Origin: an uncultured Bacteroidales bacterium
GTDB taxonomy: Bacteria > Bacteroidota > Bacteroidia > Bacteroidales > Muribaculaceae
DNA: 64,000 nt
Reading direction: 5' to 3'
Assembly: GCA_902785925.1 (NCBI GenBank)
Contig: CADAAI010000009.1
Span: 1-64,000 of the forward strand
Each line of letters begins with the position of its first letter. Positions within the stretch are counted from its first letter, which is position 1. Shown piece after piece: positions 1-7,814 of the stretch. The notes beneath the pieces were generated by a model, which was not told where the DNA came from, ran no database searches, and saw nothing but the letters and a program-made list of their open reading frames with translations. The translations under genes and the position numbers were made by a program.

Positions 1-87
1 CCTGTCACTCTCGGAATCTTGACCGGAGATCCGCGGAATCCCTTCCTTGTCTCTCACCTGCTTGTCAGATTTCCTCATCGCAAACAT
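1..87 (-). CDS. 5' fragment of a gene running off the left edge; possible pyridoxamine 5'-phosphate oxidase-like (nim-type) flavoprotein
   Basis: A leftward reading frame starts at ATG 85-87 (or ATG 76-78) and stays open to the window edge, giving only 29 residues. A promoter-like pair lies upstream at 186-216, which supports a real start. The opening residues (M-R-K-S-D-K-Q-V-R-D-x3-I) resemble the usual start of the pyridoxamine 5'-phosphate oxidase-like proteins related to NimA (M-R-x2-D-x2-I-x-D-x3-I). That is a memory-based resemblance over a short stretch, so the family is only a suggestion. Confidence 0.35.
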   Translation of the reverse strand, partial: MFAMRKSDKQVRDKEGIPRISGQDSESDR

Positions 88-185
88 CTCAATGATCTCG
101 TGCCTCCCGGCCTGCGCGCCTTTTCGATAAGGCGTCAAAAAAACCGCTCAACTCGGAACGGGTCCTCGTGAGCCGAAAAGCGATG

Positions 186-216
186 CAAAATTACAACCGA
201 TTTCCCACATGGCAAA
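186..216 (-). promoter_or_regulatory. Bacteroidota-type promoter for the leftward gene at the edge
   Basis: Read on the minus strand, TTTG (216-213) is followed after 19 nt by TAATTTTG (193-186), matching the -33 TTTG / -7 TAnnTTTG pattern. Transcription would start near 180, giving a leader of about 90 nt before the ATG at 87. Confidence 0.6.
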
Positions 217-357
217 ATATTCTTGGCTTTTTTTTCAAAAAAAACGCGGATTTAACACCCTTTAACGGAAAACGGGGCGAAACGGGAGGAAAACGGGCGG
301 GAAGAGGGGGGGACAAGGGCAGCGGAGGGGAGAGGCGCACCGGGGGGCAAGGGGAGG

Positions 358-385
358 GCGCGCACATATATATAAATGTACGCGC
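358..385. repeat. Alternating purine-pyrimidine inverted repeat (hairpin/Z-DNA-prone)
   Basis: GCGCG (358-362) pairs with CGCGC (381-385), a C-A mismatch follows, and ACAT (364-367) pairs with ATGT (376-379) around the loop ATATATAA. Purines and pyrimidines alternate almost without a break from 358 to 390. The DNA could extrude as a cruciform or adopt Z-form; its role is unknown. Confidence 0.6.
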
Positions 386-835
386 GCGCGGAATGCCCGG
401 CGCCCGGAACCAGCGGAGCAACCTGTGCACGGCGAGGGACGGGCAGCGCGGGGGGGAGCGCTCCTGAGGCCGCGCGGGACGGGTTCCGGATTGAAAGTGG
501 GGATTCCGGGGAAGTGGGAAAAGTGGGACACTTTTGAAAAAAATTTTTTTTTGAGTTTGAGGGTTTGTAGTCATAGTGGGCAAAATTTGTTTTAGATGTT
601 AAGGAGTTGGAAATTGATTGCTTAATGTTTGGTGGTGGATGGGACAGTTTGCGCAAAAAATGCGTGGTTACGGATTGCAGGTGACCTCCAGAGGGAGAGG
701 GGGAGAGCTTGGGAGACAGAGGCGTTCATGGGGGGGTATGTCAATAATGTGTGGAGCAAAGGTAGGAAGAGGCAGGAGGAATAAGCAAGGTTGAAAAGGC
801 GCATATCGAGACTGGAGTGATAAAAGATGGATAAA

Positions 836-867
836 TTTGGATATTTCATGTGATTTTTGTAATTTTG
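836..867 (+). promoter_or_regulatory. Promoter of the aminopeptidase P gene
   Basis: TTTG at 836-839 and TAATTTTG at 860-867 are separated by exactly 20 nt. The expected start is near 874, about 60 nt before the ATG at 936. Confidence 0.7.
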
Positions 868-935
868 AGCGTTAAAAACACAAGCATATAACAAAGCCGA
901 AACTTAAATTACTAATTATAAAAAAACTTATACTT

Positions 936-2342
936 ATGTTTGACAAAGAAGTTTATGTATCACGCCGTGAGGAGCTTAAGAAGCTCATGACAGATGGTGT
1001 GATATTGCTGATGGGCAACAATGAGGCCCCCAACAACTATCCCAACAACGCTTATTACCCTTTCCGTCAGGACTCGTCGTTCCTATACTACTTTGGTCAG
1101 AAGCGTGACGGTCTTGTGGGTGTGATAGACATTGACAGCGGCAAAGAAACCTTGATAGGTGATGACATTGACATTGAGGATATCGTATGGTATGGCTCGG
1201 TAGACAGCGTAAAGGACATGGCAGCTCAGGTGGGTGTAGAAAACAGCGCACCCATGAGTGAACTGGAGGTTATAGTGAAAGATGCTGTGACCAAAGGTCG
1301 TAAGATACATTTCTTGCCCCCTTATCGCCATGACACCATGATTCAACTCATGGACCTACTTGACATCCACCCAAGCAAGCAGAAAGAAGCTGCGTCACTA
1401 GAGCTCATCAAAGCAATAGTCAAGATGCGTTCGGTTAAGTCACAGCTCGAGATAGAAGAACTTGAGCGAGCCTGTGCTATAGGCTACAAGATGCACACCA
1501 CCGCTATGCGCCTCGTGAAACCCGGTGTCACAGAGAAATACATTGGCGGTCAGATTAACGGCATTGCCCAAAGTTACGGTGCCCAGGTGAGCTTTGGAAC
1601 CATCTTCTCACAGCATGGCGAGATAATGCATGGAGCTCCATCGATGGCTGAACTCGAAGATGGCAGACTCGTGCTGTGCGACTGCGGTGCCGAGACCATT
1701 GAGCACTACTGCAGCGACAACACCCGCACTATGCCCGTTAACGGCAAATTCACTTCGCGCCAGCTAGCCATCTACAGTATTGTAGAGGACTGCCATGACC
1801 TGGTTCTAAAAGTTGCAAAGCCCGGTGTTAAATACTTTGATGTTCACATGGCCATTTGCCGCCTGATGACCGAGCGCCTAAAGGCTATAGGCTTGATGAA
1901 GGGCGATGTTGACGAAGCCGTTGCAGCCGGAGCTCACGCAATGTTCCTGCCCCACGGTTTAGGTCACATGATGGGTATGGATGTTCACGACATGGAAGGT
2001 CTCGGCCAAATATATGTGGGCTTTGACGAAGAAACTCGTCCCCGCCTTGACCAGTTTGGCACCAATGCCTTGCGCATGGGCCGCCGTCTTGAGGAAGGCT
2101 TCGTAGTAACCGACGAGCCAGGTATCTATTTCATCCCTGACTTGATTGACGAATGGAAAGCAAAAGGCCATTGTGCCGAATTCCTAAACTTCGACATGCT
2201 AGAGACCTATAAGGACTTTGGCGGCATACGTATTGAGGACGATGTACTTATTACCGCCGATGGTTGCCGCTTCCTAGGCAAGGACATTATTCCTTATCAC
2301 CCCAAAGATGTAGAGGAGTATATGCGCAAAGCCCGTGACTAA
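936..2342 (+). CDS. pepP: Xaa-Pro aminopeptidase (aminopeptidase P, M24B family)
   Basis: This cytoplasmic metallopeptidase removes an N-terminal residue that precedes proline. The first ~170 residues look like the AMP_N domain and the rest is a pita-bread M24 catalytic domain. The metal ligands are visible in order: Asp in LCDCGAE, Asp in CSDNTRT, His in LPHGLGHMMG, Glu in VTDEPGIYF and Glu in GIRIEDD. The length of 468 residues is normal for the family and there is no signal peptide. It is first in a same-strand series with the LUD protein and the tannase-like hydrolase, though a hairpin separates it from the LUD gene. The ATG at 936 fits the upstream promoter. Confidence 0.93.
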   Translation: MFDKEVYVSRREELKKLMTDGVILLMGNNEAPNNYPNNAYYPFRQDSSFLYYFGQKRDGLVGVIDIDSGKETLIGDDIDIEDIVWYGSVDSVKDMAAQVGVENSAPMSELEVIVKDAVTKGRKIHFLPPYRHDTMIQLMDLLDIHPSKQKEAASLELIKAIVKMRSVKSQLEIEELERACAIGYKMHTTAMRLVKPGVTEKYIGGQINGIAQSYGAQVSFGTIFSQHGEIMHGAPSMAELEDGRLVLCDCGAETIEHYCSDNTRTMPVNGKFTSRQLAIYSIVEDCHDLVLKVAKPGVKYFDVHMAICRLMTERLKAIGLMKGDVDEAVAAGAHAMFLPHGLGHMMGMDVHDMEGLGQIYVGFDEETRPRLDQFGTNALRMGRRLEEGFVVTDEPGIYFIPDLIDEWKAKGHCAEFLNFDMLETYKDFGGIRIEDDVLITADGCRFLGKDIIPYHPKDVEEYMRKARD

Positions 2343-2363
2343 GCATTAAGAATCAGAGACAAA

Positions 2364-2401
2364 GGAATAGGGGTGTTAGACTTATCTCGCACCCCTATTC
2401 C
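2364..2401 (+). other. Intercistronic RNA hairpin without a U-tract
   Basis: GGAATAGGGGTG (2364-2375) is perfectly complementary to CACCCCTATTCC (2390-2401) with a 14-nt loop. No T run follows, so it looks more like an mRNA stability or processing element between pepP and the LUD gene than an intrinsic terminator. Confidence 0.6.
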
Positions 2402-2420
2402 ATCTAACATATAAAATATC

Positions 2421-3059
2421 ATGACACCAATAGAGACAAGAAACCAGCTTTTGGGCGACAAACTGATAAAGAATCTTAACCGTCGCCACATAGAAGCACA
2501 TTACTGCCCTACCGCTAAAGAGGCAGTAGATAAAGTGATGGAACTCATCGCTGACGGCAGCAGCGTAACTTGGGGCGGCTCGATGACCATACGTGACATG
2601 GGAATCCCTCAGGCACTTAAAGAACGCGGAACCCTTGAGGTGCTCGACCGCGATGTTGTTGAAGGTGCTGAAGAGAAACAGCAGATGTATGTGCGTGCCT
2701 TCACTACCGACGTGTATCTATCGAGCGCAAATGCCATCTCGGAAGACGGTGTGATAGTGAACATCGACGGCAATGGCAACCGAGTAGCCGCCATTACATG
2801 GGGACCCAAAAAAGTGATATTTGTGATTGGCCTAAACAAGGTAGCGCAGACAGTTGATGCTGCTATAGCACGCGCCCGCAGCATTGCATCGCCCATCAAT
2901 GCCCAACGTTTTGACATTAACACCCCGTGCAAGGCAGATGGCGTGTGCCACAACTGCAACAGCGCAGATTGCATATGCAGCTATATCCATTTGCTTCGCA
3001 ACAGTCGTGGCGAAGGTCGCCATGTGGTAGTGCTTGTAGGCGAAAATCTAGGATATTAA
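2421..3059 (+). CDS. LUD-domain protein (LutC/YkgG-like, lactate utilisation family)
   Basis: The 212-residue protein matches the LUD (former DUF162) fold: an N-terminal helix with ETRNQLLGDKLIKNL, the central SVTWGGSMTIRDMG segment, and the VVEGAEEKQQ and TTDVYLSSANAIS blocks followed by the IDGNGNRVAAI strand. The C-terminal third has a cysteine cluster (C-x5-C-x2-C-x4-C-x-C near residues 171-187), which could hold metal. LutC acts with LutA and LutB in L-lactate oxidation, but neither partner is in the window. This is therefore a stand-alone LUD protein whose substrate cannot be inferred. It is cytoplasmic, with no signal peptide. The next gene begins 35 bp downstream and is probably cotranscribed. 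Confidence 0.85.
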   Translation: MTPIETRNQLLGDKLIKNLNRRHIEAHYCPTAKEAVDKVMELIADGSSVTWGGSMTIRDMGIPQALKERGTLEVLDRDVVEGAEEKQQMYVRAFTTDVYLSSANAISEDGVIVNIDGNGNRVAAITWGPKKVIFVIGLNKVAQTVDAAIARARSIASPINAQRFDINTPCKADGVCHNCNSADCICSYIHLLRNSRGEGRHVVVLVGENLGY

Positions 3060-3094
3060 GTTATTAGTTTTGTGGTGACATACAAGAGACAATT

Positions 3095-4666
3095 ATGAAG
3101 AAGATTATTTTTATTGCACTAGCAGTGCTGAGCATTGTGTGCTCATGGGGAAAAGAGAATGCCAGGTTGGAATTCGACCCAACTATTGGCGAAGTTCGCA
3201 GTATGACCATGACCGACGGTAGTGAGGTAAAATATATAGCCTATGAACGTCTTTATTATGTCACCAACATAGAAGACTCGGCATATCAATATCTTAACGT
3301 CTATGTTCCCGAGAATGCCGGCATGAAATCGCCAATCTTGCTTCGCACCTATGTGGGTGGTTATATGGCCTCGGCTGCAGGTCGCCCACAGGCTGGTGAT
3401 GCCAGCGGACGTGCGTTAAAAGAAGGCATGGTGGTAGTGATACCTGGCTCACGTGGTCGCAACTCAATAGTCAAAGCCACCAAGAACGACAAAAAGAGTG
3501 GCGTGAAGAAAGGCGACAAGATTTATACTGGTCGTGCCCCCAACGCGATTCTAGACCTCAAGGCAGCAATACGCTATATACGCTACTTTGACGATGAAAT
3601 TCCTGGCGATGCCGAGAAGATAATCACCGACGGCACTAGTGCTGGCGGCGCCATGTCGGCCCTGATGGGTGCCACCGGCAACAACCCAGCCTATGAGCCC
3701 CTACTCCAGGCGATGGGAGCAGCCCCAGTGCGCGACAATGTCTTCGCCTCGGTGTGCTACTGCCCTATCATCGACCTAGAGCATGCCGACATGGCCTATG
3801 AATGGTTATTTAACGGGACCGACAGCCGTCAGAATGGAGACCCTGACGTGCTTGCTGTGAGCAACCAGTTGAAAGCGCAGTTCCCCGCATATCTTGAGAG
3901 CTTAGCACTGCAAACCGAAGATGATACCCTATTAACCGCCGATAATTACCTTAACTATATCAAGAAAGAACTCATACGTTCGGCTCAAATCGCCAAAAAT
4001 GCTGGCGCCGATATCCCCGATAGCCTAGGCTTCACATTTAGCGAAGATGCAGGCTTTGGCGCCCCTCCCATCAACGGTGTTGCCTCTTCGCCCGCTGGCA
4101 AAGCCCCATTGGGCGCTCGTGGTCAAAGAGCCATGCAAAACCGAATGGGTGGCAAAAAAGTTGGCGAATACATCACTAACCTTGACATGGAAAGATATCT
4201 CAACTATGTAGTAAGCACCCAACCATTGAAGACTGCTCCAGCCTTCGACACTCAAGGTGTTGTCGACCAGAGAGCCTCGGGTGAGAACGAGGAGTTTGGC
4301 GACTCAAAGGGAAGCAGCGTGAACTTCACTGAATACAGCGCGAAACACACAGGCAGCACAGTGAGTGAAGAAGTTAAGCGCAACGTTGCGCTGATGAACC
4401 CAATGAACAGCATAGGCGACGGTGTGAGCGATGTGGCTCAATACTGGTACATACGCCATGGAGCACGCGACCGCGACACAGCATTCCCTGTGCCTATCAA
4501 TCTAGCCCTCAAACTCAAGAAGGCTGGTAAAAGTGTGAATTTCCTTCTGGCATGGAACCGCCCACACAGCGGGGACTATGCCCTTGACGAAATGTTCCAG
4601 TGGATAAAAAACTGCCTACTGTCGCAAGCAATATCGGAACGTGATAACTTGCAAAAAACTCCTTAG
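3095..4666 (+). CDS. Secreted alpha/beta hydrolase resembling subtype B tannase
   Basis: A signal peptide occupies residues 1-19. The nucleophile elbow is GTSAGG at residues 180-185, with Ser182 as the likely catalytic serine, followed by AMSALMGATGNN. The C-terminal part contains W-Y-I-R-H-G-x-R-D-R-D-T-A-F and later N-R-P-H-S-G-D-Y, which supply plausible acid and histidine residues. This arrangement is what I associate with bacterial subtype B tannases and related esterases, which hydrolyse gallate and other aromatic esters. A long insertion between the elbow and the C-terminal block contains a Gly/Ala-rich, Met/Arg-containing stretch near residues 320-350. Substrate is inferred only at family level. 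The gene follows the LUD gene by 35 bp. Confidence 0.7.
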   Translation: MKKIIFIALAVLSIVCSWGKENARLEFDPTIGEVRSMTMTDGSEVKYIAYERLYYVTNIEDSAYQYLNVYVPENAGMKSPILLRTYVGGYMASAAGRPQAGDASGRALKEGMVVVIPGSRGRNSIVKATKNDKKSGVKKGDKIYTGRAPNAILDLKAAIRYIRYFDDEIPGDAEKIITDGTSAGGAMSALMGATGNNPAYEPLLQAMGAAPVRDNVFASVCYCPIIDLEHADMAYEWLFNGTDSRQNGDPDVLAVSNQLKAQFPAYLESLALQTEDDTLLTADNYLNYIKKELIRSAQIAKNAGADIPDSLGFTFSEDAGFGAPPINGVASSPAGKAPLGARGQRAMQNRMGGKKVGEYITNLDMERYLNYVVSTQPLKTAPAFDTQGVVDQRASGENEEFGDSKGSSVNFTEYSAKHTGSTVSEEVKRNVALMNPMNSIGDGVSDVAQYWYIRHGARDRDTAFPVPINLALKLKKAGKSVNFLLAWNRPHSGDYALDEMFQWIKNCLLSQAISERDNLQKTP

Positions 4667-4687
4667 GCAGTGATTATCTACCCCCAT

Positions 4688-4719
4688 TTTGTGTGGTTTA
4701 AAGAAAATGAGTAACTTTG
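4688..4719 (+). promoter_or_regulatory. Promoter of ychF
   Basis: TTTG at 4688-4691 and TAACTTTG at 4712-4719 are separated by 20 nt. The expected start is near 4726, about 36 nt before the ychF ATG. Confidence 0.75.
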
Positions 4720-4761
4720 CAGTCAATTTAATAAAGACGTAAAAAATACATTATATAGATT

Positions 4762-5862
4762 ATGGCACTTCAATGTGGTATTGTGGGACTTCCCAACGTG
4801 GGCAAGTCGACATTGTTTAACTGCTTGTCGAACGCTAAGGCGCAATCGGCAAACTTCCCATTTTGTACAATAGAGCCCAATGTAGGCGTAATCACCGTTC
4901 CTGATGAGAGGTTGAACAAACTAGCTGAGCTAGTACATCCTGCCAAGGTGGTACCTACCACAGTCGAGATAGTCGACATTGCCGGCCTTGTGAAAGGTGC
5001 GAGCCGCGGTGAGGGTCTTGGCAACAAATTCCTTGCCAACATTCGCGAGACCGACGCCATTCTGCACGTGCTTCGCTGCTTTGACGACGACAACATCACC
5101 CATGTGGACGGCACTGTCGACCCCGTGCGTGACAAGGAAGTGATTGACACCGAGTTGCAGCTTCGTGACCTAGAGACAATCGAGAGCCGCATAGGCAAAG
5201 TGGCGAAAATGGCAGCTGCCGGCGAGCGCGACGCCAAAATGCAACACGAAGTGCTCAAGCGCTATCAAGAAGTGCTCACCCAAGGCAAGAGCGCCCGCAG
5301 CGTTGTGCTCGAAACAAAAGATGAGCAAAAGTTTGCTCACGACCTGTTCCTCCTGACTAACAAGCCAGTACTCTATGTGTGCAACGTTGACGACGCCAGC
5401 GCCGTAACAGGCAATAAATATGTTGACGCAGTGCGCGAGGCTGTTAAGGAAGAGAATGCCGAGATACTCATTGTGGCAGCTCAGACCGAGAGCGACATTG
5501 CCGAGCTCGAAACCTACGAGGAGCGCCAGATGTTCCTAGAGGAGATCGGCTTGCAAGAGAGTGGCGTGAATCGCCTGATTAAAGCGGCATACAAACTGCT
5601 TGACCTTGAGACTTTCCTCACTGCAGGCCCCAAAGAGGTGCGCGCTTGGACCTACCGCAAAGGCAGCAAGGCTCCACAGTGTGCCGGAGTTATCCACACC
5701 GACTTTGAGCGTGGCTTTATCCGTGCCGAGATCATCAAATATGAAGATTATATCCACTATGGCAGTGAGGCTGCTGTGAAGGAGGCCGGCAAGATGCACA
5801 TTGAGGGCAAAGATTATGTGTTCCAAGACGGCGACATCGTGGTGTTCCGTTTTAATGTATAG
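4762..5862 (+). CDS. ychF: Redox-regulated ATPase YchF (Obg-family P-loop NTPase)
   Basis: YchF is a universally conserved cytoplasmic P-loop protein that prefers ATP and associates with ribosomes. The G1 loop GLPNVGKST lies at residues 8-16, the switch II DIAGLVKGAS follows, and the base-recognition position reads CNVDD, as usual in YchF instead of NKxD. The C-terminal TGS-like domain (TAGPKEVRAWTYRKGSKAPQCAG, then the DYIHYGSEAAVKEAG end) is complete. The 366-residue length is typical. It has its own promoter and a strong terminator, so it is probably monocistronic. Confidence 0.96.
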   Translation: MALQCGIVGLPNVGKSTLFNCLSNAKAQSANFPFCTIEPNVGVITVPDERLNKLAELVHPAKVVPTTVEIVDIAGLVKGASRGEGLGNKFLANIRETDAILHVLRCFDDDNITHVDGTVDPVRDKEVIDTELQLRDLETIESRIGKVAKMAAAGERDAKMQHEVLKRYQEVLTQGKSARSVVLETKDEQKFAHDLFLLTNKPVLYVCNVDDASAVTGNKYVDAVREAVKEENAEILIVAAQTESDIAELETYEERQMFLEEIGLQESGVNRLIKAAYKLLDLETFLTAGPKEVRAWTYRKGSKAPQCAGVIHTDFERGFIRAEIIKYEDYIHYGSEAAVKEAGKMHIEGKDYVFQDGDIVVFRFNV

Positions 5863-5895
5863 GGGGCATGATCGTTGGCCCTGATATAAGTTATG

Positions 5896-5928
5896 CTCCC
5901 TTTCAATATTTTGAGAGGGAGTTTTTTT
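5896..5928 (+). terminator. Intrinsic terminator after ychF
   Basis: CTCCCTTTCAA (5896-5906) pairs with TTGAGAGGGAG (5911-5921) with one G-T pair and a TATT loop, followed by seven T residues. It separates ychF from the convergent CotH gene. Confidence 0.85.
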
Positions 5929-5951
5929 GATGATTTCGTGTGGTAATTTAT

Positions 5952-7781
5952 TTAATATGGAAGTGGCGGAAAAAAGTTATTAAGGATGATATCGTAGAGA
6001 GCGGTAATGTCGGCAGAATTGATGTGGCCGTCACCGTTCACATCGCAGGTGACAAGTAATGAGTCAATGCCATTGAGTAAGTAATCGTAAATAGTGGTGA
6101 CATCGGCCGCATTGACAGCTCCGTCACAATTCACGTCGCCAGTAGTAACACTCCACTGCTCATCGAGCCAAGCCACCTTGCGAGAGATAATATCAAGATA
6201 TTGAGTTGTAAACACCTCAGGGTGCACGCTGGCTAAGAATGGCCACCGCAGACTATCACTTATCTCAGCGCCCTGTATGATGTCGCGCCATTGATGAGCA
6301 TGTGCCAAAACCTTGTTGAGCACATCATTGGCCATGAACTCCTTCCACACCATTCTAATCTTTTGCTGGAAATGTGGGAATTTAAGCAACTCCTTTATCC
6401 ACAAAAAAGAGAACTCCGTTTCATAGTCAAAGATGAAGTGGTCGCCTGTGGTTGCCAAGCCATAAGCACTACAATCAAAGTCCCACACAGGCCCAAACTT
6501 AAATTTCTCGTCCTCGCCCCAGTCTTTATACATAAACATGCTGCCAGAGAACGACTCAACACTTTCCATAACCTCCTGTATCACATAGTATCTCGCCAGA
6601 GTGTTGATGTCAAGGTAGTTCTCCCAAGTGCGGTCGGCCTTGTCAGGGACGAAAATCAAGGAGTCAATGCGTTGGAGCAATGGGGTTATATAATTAAATT
6701 GCTCCTGCGACAGCACCTCGGGAGATTCAGATGAAAAAATATAGAAGGATTCGTTAGGATCGTTATTTTGAAATTGAGCATTTATCCTTGGGCCTTTTCC
6801 ATCTTTCTCAATAAGCCATCCACCAGTCACGTTGTAGGGATTAGTCTCATTATCATTTTGTTCCATAATATCAACCCTTCCTGATTCCACCCTAATTTTC
6901 TCACACAAGAAATAAATACCTTCATACTCACCATTTAATATTAATTCAACTGGGTATTGGCGTGTGGTGTAGGGCATTCCTAGCTGACGGCTGGTCTCGA
7001 ATCCCATTTCATTGCGCAAGTACCCACTCCAATCATCACAATCGGGCTTCAGAATAAAATGCTTGCTATTGTCGAGACCAAGTGGAGATTGCTTTTTGGC
7101 AAACTTGATTTTGTAAGGCTTTTTAAGGCAAGTCCATGTGTAGTTGCCGCGCCCCTTGATTTCAATGTCGAGAGGAGATTCTTGCGATCCTAATGATTCA
7201 AATCCTTCAACATCACAACTCTCAATCCAGAGTTCCCCATTGATATAATAATCCTTGGTGATAATTGGCATTGAATCTTGAGTGTTGATGTGAATTAGTG
7301 GGACGGTGCGTGATGGCTCAACATTATAACTGCTAATTGGTCTCCAATATCCATCACTTTGATCGCCATTGTTCAATGGACAAAACACCCAGCCTGTAAC
7401 ATCAGACCAAGTATTTAGGCTTTCTAGCACTTTCGTTTGGCGAAAAACAGTTTCAGTAGTGTCACATTCGTTAAGAAAATCATGCAGCTGTTGATTATAA
7501 GTTCCTGGTTCCTTCTCGCTGTCGATGAAGCAGAAGCCTATTAGGCTATTGATGTCATTGGTGAGTGTAACCTGAAACCAACATGGGTTAATATCGGTTG
7601 ATGACATATCATAGACACGGGTCGAATCATTGTAGCCCACGACCATCTTAACTGTTGAGAAATGTAGTTTAGAGTTATCGAAATAGTAGGTTCCTGCCTT
7701 AAACTCTAGAGCAAATCCCTTGGCACTAAAAAATACCAAAACAATAAACACTAAGAAAATGTGGTTACTATACTTTTTCAT
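5952..7781 (-). CDS. CotH-kinase family protein with C-terminal dockerin-like repeats (copy 1)
   Basis: The start at 7781 is chosen so that a signal peptide (MKKYSN then a hydrophobic stretch ending near GFA) begins the protein; an ATG three codons upstream is also possible. The CotH core shows the characteristic I-K-G-R-G-N-Y-T-W segment, KKPYKIKF, N-G-E-Y-E-G-I-Y-F-L-C-E-K-I, GGWLIEKD and the metal-site motif W-D-F-D (Asp codon at 6473-6475). CotH proteins are atypical kinases first known from spore coats. The last ~60 residues are two calcium-binding dockerin-type repeats (D-V-N-x-D-G-x-V-N-A-A-D and D-V-N-G-D-G-x-I-N-S-A-D). The gene lies 24-34 bp after a paralogue and at the end of the leftward polysaccharide gene set. 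The target of phosphorylation is unknown. Confidence 0.85.
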   Translation of the reverse strand: MKKYSNHIFLVFIVLVFFSAKGFALEFKAGTYYFDNSKLHFSTVKMVVGYNDSTRVYDMSSTDINPCWFQVTLTNDINSLIGFCFIDSEKEPGTYNQQLHDFLNECDTTETVFRQTKVLESLNTWSDVTGWVFCPLNNGDQSDGYWRPISSYNVEPSRTVPLIHINTQDSMPIITKDYYINGELWIESCDVEGFESLGSQESPLDIEIKGRGNYTWTCLKKPYKIKFAKKQSPLGLDNSKHFILKPDCDDWSGYLRNEMGFETSRQLGMPYTTRQYPVELILNGEYEGIYFLCEKIRVESGRVDIMEQNDNETNPYNVTGGWLIEKDGKGPRINAQFQNNDPNESFYIFSSESPEVLSQEQFNYITPLLQRIDSLIFVPDKADRTWENYLDINTLARYYVIQEVMESVESFSGSMFMYKDWGEDEKFKFGPVWDFDCSAYGLATTGDHFIFDYETEFSFLWIKELLKFPHFQQKIRMVWKEFMANDVLNKVLAHAHQWRDIIQGAEISDSLRWPFLASVHPEVFTTQYLDIISRKVAWLDEQWSVTTGDVNCDGAVNAADVTTIYDYLLNGIDSLLVTCDVNGDGHINSADITALYDIILNNFFPPLPY

Positions 7782-7814
7782 AGAAAACATGGCTACTAAA
7801 AAATTTGTTTAAAT

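Larger units (their letters stand above)
88..935. other. Long noncoding region, strongly G-rich on the + strand in its left half
   Basis: These roughly 850 bases carry no convincing gene. Reading frames across 168-660 encode only low-complexity Gly/Arg or Pro/Arg/Ser strings produced by the G-run composition. Positions 240-480 are far richer in G than the flanking genes and contain several G runs (306-312, 317-319, 327-330, 342-347, 351-354, 356-358). Positions 500-830 are purine-rich but more AT-rich. It holds a leftward promoter at 186-216, an alternating purine-pyrimidine hairpin at 358-385 and a rightward promoter at 836-867. Confidence 0.6.

Noticed and set aside
168..660. Open frames of about 90-134 codons on both strands across the G-rich left region
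   Set aside because: Their products are low-complexity Gly/Arg or Pro/Arg/Ser strings forced by the base composition; no start signal or family pattern supports them.
622..894. A 90-codon leftward frame upstream of pepP
   Set aside because: It overlaps the pepP promoter, has no recognisable product and the region reads as noncoding.
2364..2401. Intrinsic terminator between pepP and the LUD gene
   Set aside because: The hairpin is strong but no T-run follows, so I annotated it as an mRNA hairpin.
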